A model generated the notes under the pieces. The model was not told where the DNA came from, ran no database searches, and was given only the letters and a program-made list of their open reading frames with translations. Shown here piece by piece: positions 30,239 to 43,522 of a stretch of 64,000 nucleotides of DNA (positions within the stretch are counted from its first letter, which is position 1; each line of letters opens with the position of its first letter). Source of the DNA: Ceratopteris richardii (taxonomy: Eukaryota; Streptophyta; Polypodiopsida; Polypodiales; Pteridaceae); assembly GCA_020310875.1 (NCBI GenBank), contig CM035439.1:135014753-135078752 (forward strand), read 5' to 3'. The translations under genes and the position numbers were made by a program.

Positions 30239-33200
30239 ATGGCAACAGCAGCAGGAACAAGCTCCCAGGCAGGCACTAGCACTCAAAGTAATTGGGATAC
30301 CATGCCTGTGGAAGCTCCACTGATAGCAAGGCCTGAAGAGCTTTTGAATGTGAGAAGAATTCCTATCTCGAATCCTCCAAGTGGCCTAACAGAAAGAGTG
30401 AAGGGGCATTCTCATTGGTTCAACGAGATGCCAGGAGATTTGGGAGATGTGGACCACATATGGGAGTCCAAGTTGGAATTCGGAGGAGTATGGTGGACAT
30501 TTCAATTCTTCTGGAGAGAATTTGAAACATTACAGAATGCAGCTCCTCTTCAAGATATTTGGTTGAAAGCGGGATTGCAAGATTATTTTAGTGCAGCTTT
30601 ACCTAAACCTGATTTTCTTTGGTGCTACTACTTGATTGCCACACTGAAGGCGGCAAGAGATAAAGATCATTAAGGCACATTCCTGGTGCCCTCTCTATCA
30701 AACCAGGAGGAAATGAAGAAGTTTGAGTTGAATATTACTTTAATCAGGGAAGCCCTTCAGATGTATGGCACCCACGTACCTTTTGATCGAGATCCTTTGA
30801 TACCAGAGTCTATGAAGAAAAATAAAATCAAGAAGTTGAAAGAAATGTGTTCCCTCACCCCCAACATCGCCATACCATTACGGATGTGCCTTCAACACTT
30901 CGCTTTTCCAGCACAAGACCGGTTCACCCAACCTCATAAGAAAATCTGGTATGGATTATACCTAGCAGAGACTGGGAGCTTACCAACTAAAATGCCCGTG
31001 TGGATCTTGGACCAGTTATATGAAGCAGGCAAACGAGGCGTGAGGAAGCCTACTTTGAATGGTTGTTGTGCGATTACAAGAATTATCTATAGATGCCTTG
31101 CCTATGATGTGCCAATCGCAAGGGCCCTTAAGTACTCACAACTGGAATTCTTCAAGGGGCGGAATTCAGGGGTTCAACCCGCAAAAAGAATGCATGGTTC
31201 GCTTTCACAGGTTCTAATCCCTCGTGAGGCCACCACAGAAGCTTCCCTCAGAGAAGAGGAACAAGTAGCCCCTTTCACTATCCATCTCCAAGGACCACAA
31301 TCAGGGGGCATGGTACAGCCCACTCCATCAACCCCTCCACTACCCATAGATGCTGAGTTTGCATCCATGGCTACTTCGGTAGAAGATACATCTTTTGACT
31401 TTGAAAGCTTCTTGCAGACAGCCCACTTATCTGAGAGTGAATTCTTCTCAGACACGGACGGCCCCGAATCATCATCCCAGAGAGGACGGACACATAGTGA
31501 AACCCGAAGAGTGCATTGGGAAGATGAGGCACAACACACTCAAGTGGGAGGCACACATGAACAAGTGGAGATGGAGAGGAATGAATCAGAGGAGAGTGAG
31601 GAGGAAGCCCCAGCTTACACCGCACAACTCAAACGGCTCTACAAAACGATCAAGCAGGTACAAAAGAGACATAAGCTATCAGAGGAGGCAAATAGAGCGA
31701 TGGTGAATCAAATGCTTCAAGTAGAGAATGCGGATCCCCATTTTGTGGAATCATTGAACCTTTTGGCAGAGACATATGGGATTATAGAAGCTATGCGGAT
31801 CATGTTACATGGCAACCCTCCTCAATACGATCAACGAAGGATCGATACACGACCACGAAGGGGGAAGATGATTCAAATGGAAGTCTCTATCGCCTTCCCT
31901 ACCACCACTCAAGAAGATGTTCACATGGCCAGCCCAACTAACCTTGATGAACCAGATGTAAAAATACAGATTACATCTCCACCGTCACCTCCCATTCAGC
32001 CCACCGAACCTCTCACTGCTAGCATTCTTGAGCAACCAATATCCACCCTCAGTGAACCTTTATCACACACCATCATTTTGTCATCCTTACCTATCCCTAC
32101 CTCTATCATTGCGGGTCCATCTTCCAAACCTCATATAGGTCATCCTACCACCCCTCAAACCATCATAGGTCACCCTTCTTTCCAACCAGCTCTTGGGCAG
32201 CCACATCCCCCTACCCAGACCTTAACACCCACATTTCCCTTCACCACTACATTTCCTCTTTCCCAACCTCAGACCATTGAGCCCCTCTTCACCCCCTCAG
32301 AACCAACACAAGCCACCCTACCTCCATTGTTGGCAAACCTTGTAAATATGATGCAACAAATTGAGGATTATAAGAGGAATTCCCTTTCCCAGCACACCTC
32401 ACCCACATTCACACCCACCACTAACACACCGCCCACCATTCCTGTATTCACGATTCACACAACACACACAATCACGTCCGATCCCATGGACATTTCACCA
32501 TCCACAGGACCACCCACCCCCACTTTTGTTCCAACATCATCACATATCAATTCACTCACATCACCATTTCCAACCACTATAGGCACAACACCCACTTTTT
32601 CCCTCCCCATTTCCCGAACCCTTGCATTTTCCACCTCTACCCCTGCATCCACATCATTTAGTCATGCACTAGACACCATGTTCGAAGCGGCCACTCAACT
32701 TAAGCAAGAGTATAGATTACTAGAAGAAAATAACACAGAGCTGTGCAATCTCTCGGCTCAACTCCAGGGACATGTCAATGCCTTGGAGCTAAGTAATACA
32801 ACACTAAAACATGAAGTGGCCACCCTCCAACAATCCCAGGTGGAGCTCGAAGCCAAACATACAGAGACGACTAGGGTAGTGGAAGAACAACTCAGAGATC
32901 AGCTAGCCCGTAATGCTAGACTACAATGAAACATGGCTCTACTCTGACGCCACCTAGTGGCTGCACAAGAAGAAAACAGGAGATTACAACAACAAAATCC
33001 AGACAACCTCAAAGCCGCAATAGAAAGTACTCCAGGGGCACCCATCGACCCTACTAGCTTCCGGGCCGTCCCTTCAGAAAGCATACAACAAATTTTGGAA
33101 ACCTATGCCAACCTCTTAGAAGCACATGATCAGCTGGCTCACCAAGTAGAGGAGCTACAAAGATCCCAAGTGCCTACACCACAACCACCAGAAGCTAAAA

Positions 33201-34513
33201 AGATGGTCAATGCTGCCACTTCACCAGAGTCCGAATCAACAACGACCAATGAGGTACTTGAGCTACGACAACAAGTGGCAGAATTAAAGATCAAGTTGTT
33301 ACAGTATGAAAGACCCCCCTCTCCATCTGATCAACCAATAGAAGAAGAAGCAGTAATCATTCCAATGGAGGAAACATTTCAAGACAACTATGAGCCTCAA
33401 CCCCTTCCAGGAGGCAGAATCACGGAGGAGGGACAAGACACATATGAGGAGCCCCCGTCGGCATGGATGAAACAGGTAGAAGAAATGGGGACAACTCATG
33501 AGGAACGTATCTCCACTCAGATGCTGGCAATGAGGACCATTGAAGAAACCATACTTCAATCAGAGTATTTCAGACACCTTGCCTCTAAGCGACTGATAAC
33601 CAGCTCAGAATTACAATATAAACCATACTTTGTACTGTTGGCAGACTACAACGCCGAGATCAAATGCAAAACTAACAAGTACCCTACTTTTGCTACCCAG
33701 TTTGAACCTGAGGACATTCCAGAGGACGCCCACAAAGGGAACATATTCCAACCAACCTAGAGGCAAAAGTTACTAGAAACCTATCCGGAGATGCTACGAA
33801 CATGGGATCACGTGCTCATGCACTTGAAGTATAACAATTGCTACGGGCCAGTGCAACGGAGAAGATCATGGAAGGCATTTGCCATAAAAGTCAAGAACAA
33901 TGCCAATTGCAAAGAATGGCTCAATTACCCCGCCATTGCATCCCCAACCGGCACACCTACTGTAGCTTACATGATGGCTACCATCAGACATTGGATGCCA
34001 CGCCTCTAACCCATGCCTGACGTCGCTGCACAGATGATGCTCAAGATATTGGACATGATGCAAGTGGTGTTAAAGACTTTCTGAAATGTATGTAATATTC
34101 AGCCGCCAATTCTGCGCTTCATCAACGGTAACTATGATTTACTTTATGATATGAGCATGACCCCGAGTATCAAAGTGGCTTATGCATGGCATGCACAAAT
34201 AAGATATCTCCCTGCTTGCTACAAGCAAACGTTTGATGACATGTTCACCACGGGGTTCTGGGAAGCACACTCAGAAATGTTTGCGCCACGCCCAACTCAT
34301 CTCCTATAATTATTCGCCTGCTAACAAACAATGCATTCAGAGCTCTACACCACGCCACAACCTGACCTACTGGGCATAGTTAATTGGGAGGCCCTGCAGA
34401 GAGACCTGGTCAAAGGACTGCGGATTAAAGAACAAGAATTGGCAACCGACATACTACAACAGTACATTGATCAAACCGTGGAGCAGAGGTCTGTCAGAGG
34501 CGACAGACGCTAG
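30239..34513 (+). pseudogene. A2 extra-ORF pseudogene
   Basis: Homologue of the A1 1408-residue ORF, starting with the same MATAAGTSSQAG. The N-terminal domain, Pro/Ser/Thr-rich region, coiled coil (LLEENNTELCNL) and C-terminal domain are all recognisable. Stops at 30671 (TAA), 32927 (TGA), 33758 (TAG), about 34007 (TAA), 34082 (TGA) and 34307 (TAA) break it. The second open block (30686-32929, 747 codons) is long for a dead gene. Function unknown, as for A1. Confidence 0.88.
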
Positions 34514-34524
34514 GGGGGGGAGAG
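34512..34524 (+). promoter_or_regulatory. A2 polypurine tract
   Basis: A, eight G and AGAG, directly before the LTR, the same as in A1. Confidence 0.9.
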
Positions 34525-35104
34525 TGTTGGCATCATATGGGAGGAAGCCAAGGATGGGCATGCATGCGGATCTAGCACTAAGGCAACCTATTAAAATTTT
34601 TCCAAACCTTACATCATTTTAAAAGTGATTCTCATCACTAGAAACCCTTGTAAATATCGTTTCACCTTTTTGTAGCTCCATTTTGTACAAGCCGAGGAGT
34701 CCTCGAGCTTGGGGAGCCTTAGAAGTAGTTGCCTGCCAATTTTCATATTTTTTAGATCTCGTTTGACTCCTCAAATAAGCCCTGGAACCTAATTTTTAAC
34801 TAGGCCGAACACTAGGTCTGGACAGGGCCAAAGCTAGTCAAAAACTATAAATAGAGCTAGAGAGCTCATTTTTGGGGCTAGCTTCTTGTATTTTTGAGTT
34901 TGTATGAGAACTTGGTTATAATAGAAGTGGTTCCATTGTCTTACTCTCTTTGTTCTTGCCCTGTGTGCGCGTGTGTGTATGTGTGTGCATGTTTGTGTGC
35001 TTCTCACTCACTCATTTATGCCTTCACTTGCTCGAGGTCTTCATACCATCCTCATGTCTTCCCGGATTGACATTAAAGGAGGTGCTACTCATCAGTGAGC
35101 TACA
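34525..35104 (+). repeat. A2 3' LTR (580 bp)
   Basis: TGTTGGCATC...GAGCTACA, the same length as the A1 LTRs. The first 130 bp are diverged and the rest close to A1. TATA box at 34846-34853; GT/GC tract at about 34960-35000. Confidence 0.93.
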
Positions 35105-38100
35105 CCCCACAAAGAGGAGGAGAATGTTGTTACTCAGTTGAGAAGGGAGATTTAAGCATTAAAACTCCAAAAGGAGGAGGAGGCCCAAGCAGAGGAATTG
35201 GCCCAACTGTGATAGGAGCTGCAGGAACTCAAAGGGGGTGGCATCAAGAGTGGACTTTGGTGTTCCATGTGCAGCAAGCAAGGTCATATAGTAACTGAAT
35301 GTCCTCTGTTAAGTGTGACTTGCCAATTATGCAAGAAAGCTGGTCATGAGGCCCAAGAATGCCAATCAAGGGGAATACCTCCAACAACATATTGGACACA
35401 AGGAGGACCCCTACCAACAGCAAATGTGATGGCGGTTGCACCCAATCAAGGTAACAATTACAACTCTACACAGAGGAATAACTTTGGAAATGGGCCTAGA
35501 AGGCCAATCATTTGTTTCAGATGTGGAGAATGTGAGCACTATCAAAGTAGGTGCACTCTACCAGAAAATGCCCCTCCTTGCAGAAATTACCTAAAGGCCA
35601 GAGACCACTATACAAATTGTTGTCCTAAGAATCAAGCCTCTTCATCCGAGCCCCATATTCAAATGATTTCTGTGCACAAAGAAGAAATGTTAGATCAAGT
35701 CAATGAGCCATCACCATTTACCAGGGTGGTGCAATTAGAAGAAATAGAATCTTTTACAGTGCAGACAAGAAAGAAAGGAAAGGCTCAAGTAGATATAGTT
35801 CAAGAATCAAGAATTGATGGATTGAACAAAGACAAGAAGACACCTGAAGACAAGGCCACCACATGTGCAGATACAAGGCAAAAAGGAGATCTCATATGTA
35901 CCAATGATGCCATTGGGCATGCATTCAACAGGGCTCATGAGGAGTTTGATAAGTCGATTGGAGCCCATGCTCTTAAGGAATCAGAGGCTTCAAAACTACT
36001 CAAGTCCATGAAAAAGGAGGTTAGTATTTTTTATTTAATAAAGATGGATGGAAAATTCAGGTCAAAACTTTTGCAAATAATTGATGAGGCTTCCGCCACA
36101 AGTTTAGTGGCCCAAGCTGCTATCACACATAAAGGTAAAATTGTAAGGGAAGCACCCCTCATGGATTATAAGAGCCCTCGGCTCACAGTCTATATCAAAT
36201 GTCATGAATTTCAAGGAGTTATTGTGGATGGTGGTTCTGGCATTAATTTGATGCCTGAACATACCATGAAAAACATTGGCCTACAACCCTCAAGGCCTGC
36301 AAATTTTACTGTAATGCTGGCAGACCAAAGCATAGTAAGACCTGTGGGAGTGGTCCCTGGAGTCCCACTCAAGATACAAGGTACCATTTTTAATCTGGAT
36401 TTTGTTGTTTTAAGGCTGCCACAGGTAAAAGGAAGTTTCCCCTGTTAATTGGGAGACCTTGGTTAAGGCATGCCAATGTGCTGCACGATTGGGGCAAGGA
36501 CACTATGTGGGTAAAGCAAGAAGGAAAAGAGCTGCAGCAGATAATCTTAGAACAAGGACCAGATAAACAGAGAAATACAAGCACGATGCAGACTATTGGT
36601 ATTTGTCTAGAGGAAGAATTGTGGGGCAAACCAGAGGCAGATATATTTGAAGTAGCCAACATATATGAAACATGTTGGCTTGGCTTCACGTGGAAGATAC
36701 ATCTGCCTACTATGGGATTTTTCCAAACTCAGGAAGAGAGGAAGCAATTGAAGAAAAAAATTTAATAATTCAAGTAGCTGGGCTAGGAGAGCCAGTAAAA
36801 GACCACAGAAGGGGAAAGAAATCTCCTTTATACAACAAATTAGAGGAAGCTGATTTTGTGGATTGCAACCCAAAGGAAGGTTCAAAATTAAAAAATAAGA
36901 CTAAGATCATAGAAGAAGACTCATTACCACTTCATGAGATCCCTCCATGATGGATTCAAGAGGAAGAAGTGCAACTAGACATCCATGATGATCCTGCTTA
37001 TGATAGAGCAGCCATGTGGGAAAGGTTAGCTACAGATGCAACTCAGGACGAACCAGATTGCATTGTAAATAGGCATCCAGTGAAGGAGGTTCAGTTGGGC
37101 AATGGAGATCAACCACGTCCCATGTTATTAGCCACATGGGTAGAGAATCATCCGAAGGTGCTTTTAAAGGTAACATCTTTCATGAAATCATTTACAGACG
37201 TCTTTGCTTGGCACTATAAGGATTTGGAAGGAGTGCCACCTATTTATGGAGAGCACAGAATTCCCTTCGTGGAAGGAGCAAAACCAGTGAGAGGCAAGAG
37301 TTATAGGTTGAATCCTAAATATGCTGAAGCTATTTATTTGGAAATTCAGAAAATGGAGGATGCAGGAATTATCATCCCTGTAGAGCATTCCGAGTGGCTA
37401 TCTCCTATGGTAATTTTTCCAAAGAAAAACACTAACAAGATCAGAATCTGTGTGGAATTTAGTGCATTGAACAAGGTCACCATCCGAGATGGATTTCCAA
37501 TGCCATTTACAGAACAGGTCATCGAAGAAGTAGCTAGGCATACTCTCTACAACTTCATGGATGGATTCACTGGATATAATCAAATATCCATTCACCATGG
37601 GGATCGTGAGAAGACAGCATTCATTACCCCTTGGGAAACTTATGTATATTTAAAGATGCCATTTGGATTGAGAAATGCCCCAGCTACCTTCAACCGAACA
37701 ATTAATCTCATTTTTGGACCACTGCTACTAGAGTCTCTAAGAATCTTCATGGATGACTTTTCACCTTTTTCAGGTACTCCTGTAGAAACTCCATTGGATT
37801 GCTTAGATAAGCATCTAATTCAATTACTACAAGTTTTTAAGAGGTGCAGAGAGACAAAGCTGAAATTGAACCCAAACAAATGCCATTTTTTGGTGACTGA
37901 AGGTACCCTCCTCAGACATATGGTATCGTCCAAAGGTATGGCACCTATCTAGACAAAATTATAGCCATATTAAAGTTATCTGAACCTAAATCCCCAAAAG
38001 AGATTCAAAGTTTTCTAGGTCATACAGGGTACCACTGAAGATTTATTAAGATGTATGCAGATATAGCCAGGCCTTTGGCTAGGCTTACAGGCAAAGAAAT

Positions 38101-39972
38101 ACCTTTTAAATGGGAAGAAGAAGAGGAAAAAGAATATCAAACACTATGGTCAAGGTTAGTGTCTGCGCCCATTTTGATCACACCTGAGTGGTCAAAAATA
38201 TTTCATATACATGTCGATGCCAGTGCCTATGCAGTGGGGGCCGTTTTGACCCAACCTAGTGAAGAATTTAAGGTGGACAGACCAATTCAATATGCGAGCA
38301 GACTTTTGACCAAGGCTGAAAGGAATTATAGCACCACAGAAAGGGAAGCTCTAGCCATGGTTTTTGCTGTCCAAATTTTTTTTCATTACTTATTGAGAGT
38401 AAAATTTGTTATTATAACGAATCACCAACCACTAAAATACTTGCTCAACAAACCACAAGCCACTGGTAGAATATGGAGATGGTTATTGCTGTTCTAGGAG
38501 TTTGAGTTTTCTGTAGTCCATAGACTAGGTAAAGAAAATGTCATGGCAGATCACTTATCCTGCATTAACATAAGAGATCAAACAATTGGGGTAAATGATG
38601 ATTTTCCAGATGCAAATTTGTTTACTGTACAAGCTCAGGGTGGGTATGAGGACATCAAGCAGTTTATTACGACTGGAATGTACCCAGAAAACACTAGCTA
38701 CGTGCAAAAGAAGAGGCTACTAATAAGCGTAGACCATTTACAATTATTGAAGGAAAACTATACAAGCATGGGAAAGATGGCTGTTTGAGAAAATGCATAG
38801 AAAAGGAGGAGACATGGGATATTCTCACCAGGGCACACGAAGGTCCAGGTGGTGGGCACCTCCCCGACCACATCACGGGCAAAAGAATTTTAGATTCAGG
38901 ATTATGGTGGCCCATCCTTTTCAGAGACTCAATTGATAGGGCTAAGACATGTGACATATGCCAACGATGCAGCCCTAAACCCACCAAGCAGAGGAACAAC
39001 CCCCTGACAGTAGCCACAAATTGGCAACCATTTGAGAAGTGGGGATTGGAATTTGTAGGACCTATATATCCTCCCTCTTTCCCACATGGATATAAATATT
39101 TATTAATTGCAACAGACTATGCTACAAAATGGGTTGAAGCAATTGCTTCACCTGATTGCACAACACAAACAGTGGTTGATTTCTTATTCAGCTATATTTT
39201 CTGCAGGTTTGGGTGTCCTCTGGAGATCTGCACAGACCAAGGAACCCACTTTGTGAATAAGATTTTAAACGAAATCTTTATCAGGTATCAAATTATTCAT
39301 AGGACTTCGTGCTCTTACTACCCCAGGGAAAATGGCCAAGCTGAATCCACAAATAAGGTATTGATTTCCATGTTGCGGAAGGAATGTATGCTACAACCGG
39401 CCACTTGGGGTAAAGCTTATCTTGGTATATTGTGGGCATACAGATTAGCCTATAAAGAAACATGATTTTCACCCTTTCAACTGGTTTATGGAATTGCACC
39501 CATTGAACCATTTGAGTTTATTCATGGCTCGATCAGAACTGAAGGAGTTCACATGAAAAGTAGTTCAAAAGTCTCAGATAGGCTCACACTCTTGCACAAA
39601 TTGGAAGAATCAAGACTTCTAGCCTCCAAAAAGTTGGAGCAGGTTCAATTCAAGAGAAAAGAAACTCATGACAAAAACTTGTGGCCTAAAATTTTGAAGC
39701 CAAGTGACTTAGTTCTTTTACACAGACCACAGATGTCTAATCAAGCTAAAGGGAAGTCGAGCCCACACTGGGAAGGCCCTTTTCGCATTACAAAGATGCT
39801 GAATTGGGGTGCGGTGCAGTTAGAGACGCTCAAAGGAGAGGCCCTGTCATTGATCAATATTTCAAGGCTCAAGGCCTATCAGCAACACCAAATAAAACAA
39901 AGAATCACCTGGTTTCTAGGTCAAAATTGCCCTTTCATTCTATTAGTCCAATCTTTATCTCGTTCTAGTTAA
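35105..39972 (+). pseudogene. pol: Element B gag (knuckles) and pol pseudogene
   Basis: Starts in a Glu/Lys-rich coiled linker (EENVVTQLRREI), then canonical knuckles CSMCSKQGHIVTEC, CQLCKKAGHEAQEC and CFRCGECEHYQSRC. Protease carries VIVDGGSGINLM and, after a frameshift near 36420, LIGRPWL. RT at about 37290-37790 has FMDD. RNase H at about 38190-38560 has HVDAS and TNHQPLKYLL. Integrase at about 38830-39480 has an HHCC motif, ATDYATK, CTDQGTH and GQAEST, followed by a tail to 39972. Frameshifts or stops fall near 36447, 36950, 37950, 38035, 38495, 38788 and 39465. It has one protease and one HHCC module, unlike the A family. Confidence 0.88.
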
Positions 39973-40329
39973 TTGTTGTTCTAAAATTGATTACGCATAA
40001 GCTTCCTTTTTTCACTTTGTTTCAATAATTGTTATTTTTTGGCTTTCAATAAATACTATTCTGTCGTTTTTTTTCAATGGCTCTTTAGTTCTGAAAGGAA
40101 CTTTGGATTTTGACCTTTTCTTTAATTCTCTCTTTGTGAGTGATAAATGGTCTTTGCATAACCTCCCTTTTGAGCATACTTTATTGCATAACCACCCTTT
40201 TCTGTTGAGGTGAGCAGTTGCTTATCCTTTGCTATAAATTGAAGCTCATCTGCATAAGCATAGTCAATCTTACATTCGTGGACTATGTACTTCCTCGGTG
40301 GCACTCTGTACTTCCTCGGTGGCACTAGT
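39973..40329 (+). other. Non-coding stretch after B pol
   Basis: AT-rich. It contains two short direct repeats: GCATAACC(T/A)CCCTTTT near 40157 and 40187, and GTACTTCCTCGGTGGCACT at about 40287 and 40307. A TATAAA-like motif lies at about 40233. No gene seen. Confidence 0.5.
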
Positions 40330-41940
40330 TGAATCCATTCCTACTCTACCAAACCTCTCCAACACTCCTCGCCACCTCTCTCCCTCTTCCTCCCTCTCCC
40401 TCCCTTTCCCACCAGCACCACCTCTGCCTCCACCTTCTCCCATGGCAACCCTGCCCATCACCTCCTTTGACACCCTCTCCACCATCCTCCACATCTCTAT
40501 CCCCCCTCTCCACCTTCACCAACCGCATGCCCACCCATCTCCAACATCCTTCCCCAACCACATCTACCGACATCCTCCATCCACCATGGCCTCCCTCCAA
40601 CCACCACGACTTGAGTTTCCATCGGATGTTTTGTAGCAGGCTCCGCCGGATCCACCATAGCCACCGCCAACGTTGCTACCTCCAGCCCACACTCCCTCGG
40701 CCACGTCCTCCAGCTCACTACCTCTACCACAACTCCCAACAGCGCCCTGCCCACCCCCTCCCCCTCCTCTCACCACCTCTCCACCTATCCCCACACACCT
40801 CCACCCTCTCCTCCTTCTCCCAACAGTGCCCCCCTCCTCTCATCACCTCTCCACCTATCCCCAAACACCTCCACCCTCTCCCAACAGCGCCCCCCTCCTC
40901 CCCAAAACTCTCCACCTACTCCCACACGCCTCCACCCTCTCCCCACCACAACTCCCAACAGTGCCCCGCCCACCCCCTCCCCCTCCTCTCACCACCTCTC
41001 CACCTATCCCCACACACCTCCACCCTCTCCCTCCCTCTCCCAACAGCACTCTGCCCACCCCCTCCCCCTCCTCTCACCACCTCTCCAACTACTCCCACAT
41101 GCCCACAATTCCCAATAGCGCCCCGCCCACCCCCTCCCCCTCCTCTCACCACCTCTCCACCTCTCCACCTATCCCACACACCTCCACCCTCTCCCTCCCT
41201 CTCCCAACAGTGCTCCGCCCACCCCCTCCTCTCATCACCTCTCCACCTATCCCCACACACCTCCACCCTCTCCCTCCCTCTCCCAACAACGCCCCCCCTC
41301 CTCTCCAAAACTCTCCACCTACTCCCACATGCCTCCACCCTCTCCCTACCACAACTCCCAACAGCGCCCCGCCCACCCCCTCCCCCTCCTCTCACCACCT
41401 CTCCACCTATCCCCACACACGTCCACCCTCTCCCTCCCTCTCCCAACAGCACTCCCCCCACCCCCTCCCCCTCCTCTCACCACCTCTCCACCTATCCCCA
41501 CACACCTCCACCCTCTCGCTCCCTCTTCCAACAGCGCCCCCCTCCTCTCCAAAACTCTCCACGTACTCCCACATGCCTCCACCCTCTCCCTACCACAACT
41601 CCCAACAACGCCCCACCCACCCCCTCCCCCTCCTCTCACCACCTCTCCACCTATCCCCTCACACATCCACCCTCTCCCTCCCTCTCCCTCCCTCTCCCAA
41701 CAGTGCTCTGCCCACCCCCTCCCCCTCTTCTCACCACCTCTCCACCTATCCCCACACACCTCCACCCTCTCCCTCCCTCTCCCATCAGCGCCCCCTTCCT
41801 TTCCCACCTCTTCCGCCTATCCCCACCCACCCCCCTCCCTCTCCCTCCCTCCCTCCCCACCCACCTCCACCCTATCCCTCCCTCTACCTCCTTCCCTCCC
41901 TACCCACCTCAACCCTAGCCCTCCCTCCCCCCTCCTCTTC
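40330..41940. repeat. C-rich minisatellite, higher-order tandem array
   Basis: About 1.6 kb almost free of G on the plus strand. A unit of about 85 bp (CAACAGCGCC..., CACCTCTCCACCTATCCCC, ACACCTCCACCCTCTCCCTCCC) alternates with a related unit of about 76 bp containing CCAAAACTCTCCACCTACTCCC. Long open frames exist in several frames on both strands (for example 40329-41918 and 40673-42085), because such composition rarely makes stop codons. I do not call them genes. It may have expanded from a Pro/Ser-rich coding stretch like the one in the A1 extra ORF. Confidence 0.88.
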
Positions 41941-43344
41941 CACTACTCCCACCTTTCCCAACCCGACTCCTTCCTCTCCCTTTCCCCTCATAGCAGCACC
42001 ACCGACCCCTCTTCATCCGTCAACACCTATCCCCTCCACCGCCTCAACCTCACATTTTCCACCCATACGTGCTCCAATCTTCTAACCCTCATGTCATTTT
42101 CCTTCCCTAATTGCTTTTGATCTCTTGAGCGATTGTTCATCCTCTTACTCTCGTCATGGACGAGTCTATGGCAACTCCGGATAATTCCGACCTTACCCCC
42201 TCGGCTCTGCAGACCATCCAACCACACTATCCCCCTTCTAAAATTGTCCAACAAAACCCACAACTTGAGCTTGTCCACAATCTCAACACCCTCCCTCCGT
42301 TGCAACCATCTCATTTTCCCGATGGCAGTGGTCTTCCACCTTCCGATTTGGACTCCCTTTTTCTTAGTGTTCCAACATACTCCGTAGAATCTGATTCATC
42401 TGTGTTATGTAGTCCCCCTTCCATCCCTCGAGAAAACTCTCCTTCCATCACTTCAATGCCCTCCAATTCCCATCATTCTCAAGCTAATTCCCCTTCAGCC
42501 GATTACATCCGTATATTTACTCCTGCTGATTTGAGGCTCAAGCTTTGCATACATTATCCTTGGCATCTATCAAATTAATTCGCCTATTTTCTGAAGAAAA
42601 CTTGCATCAGGCGGGTCTCTAGGGATTAGCTAATGTTCAATTAAATGACCCAACCAATAATACAGGTGTTTATGAAGCTCTTCATCTATTTCCTCAATTC
42701 CTATCTGGTCATATTTCAATTCCAACCATTGCTGAGGGTCTGGGTTCCATGCTAGTCACTTTTTGCAATCCTCCTTTCTTATATTCCGGTTTATCCCCCG
42801 GTGCCACTATTGATTTTTGTCGAGAATGTTTTGACTCCAGCGCCCGATTCTCCATCTGAATGGTGTCTATTCTTAATTCGTTCATCTTTTTCTTCCTGTT
42901 GCACAATCCGTCTTCCTCCATCCCTTGGTCTGACATTAGAATTGCTGGTCCTCTTTTTTGCTTCGTCAATAGCCGCCCATACCCCTACGCTGCCCTCATA
43001 TATGGATCCTTACAAGTAAGGTCTCGTCGCCTTCGAGAGGCCCTGACGCGGGGCTCTCAATCCTTCTCTATTTACTCGGCTCCGTTCCTAGCTTGGCTAT
43101 ATCATTTACCATCAAAGCGCGCCCGCAGCATCCCTCTGTCCGTCCCACAAGTTTTCGTTGCATCACCTTCCATTCAACCTCGGCAAGTTCGTGCCCGTAC
43201 TTGCGCAATCAGTCATCCCTCAACCTCACGAATCTCTCCGTCCCCTCATATCGCCCTTGACTCAGCCTCTGAATCCACACCTCTTGACAATCCCAATACT
43301 TTTCCATCAATTCCCCCACAAGCCTCCCCTCCTAACCCAGATTT
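41941..43344 (+). pseudogene. Unidentified ORF remnant downstream of B pol
   Basis: Two open blocks in one direction, 42156-42578 (ATG at 42156, starting MDESMATPDNSDLTP) and 42860-43360, with a recognisable protein-like stretch between (about GVYEALHLFPQFLSGHIS) broken by stops. It is Pro/Ser-rich at both ends. It lies between pol and an LTR fragment of element B, the same relative place as the extra ORF of the A family, so it could be the B equivalent. I do not recognise the protein. Confidence 0.4.
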
Positions 43345-43521
43345 GTTGGCCGCCACCTAAGGAGACAATCTTGGGACATCAAGGGAGGACCAAGATACTC
43401 TTGCAGTTAGGAGCGTACAAAAAATCGACACTAAAAGGAAGGGAAGGGCTATTCTTGGACAATTCTAAGTGAAAGCAAGAGAGAGAAGTGGAAGAAAAAA
43501 CATAGTGTGCGACACAGAATT
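43345..43521 (+). repeat. Element B LTR fragment, forward
   Basis: From GTTGGCCGCCACCTAAGGAG to GCGACACAGAA, matching the middle of the B LTR (from about 21754). It is the forward arm of an inverted repeat with 43930-44106 in the reverse LTR next to it. Confidence 0.88.
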
Positions 43522-43522
43522 T

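Larger units (their letters stand above)
22936..35104 (+). mobile_element. Element A2: 5'-truncated A-family copy inside element B
   Basis: Lacks the 5' LTR, PBS, leader and most of gag. It starts at the counterpart of A1 position about 5615 and runs through pol, extra ORF, polypurine tract and 3' LTR. It has many stops, frameshifts and a deletion of about 96 bp next to the RT active site, so it is dead. Overall it is a clearly diverged subfamily of A1, with more similarity in the second-protease block and LTR than in the linkers. Confidence 0.9.

Noticed and set aside
21463-35104. A single chimeric retrotransposon with a B 5' LTR and an A 3' LTR
   Set aside because: The ends are from different families and B gag/pol resumes immediately after the A2 LTR at 35105, so A2 is nested within B.
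40329-42085. Overlapping Pro-rich ORFs of 529 and 470 codons, and minus-strand Gly/Arg-rich ORFs over the same place
   Set aside because: They lie in a tandem repeat nearly lacking G on one strand; open frames exist on both strands because stop codons are rarely formed. Frames shift between units, so no single protein is supported.
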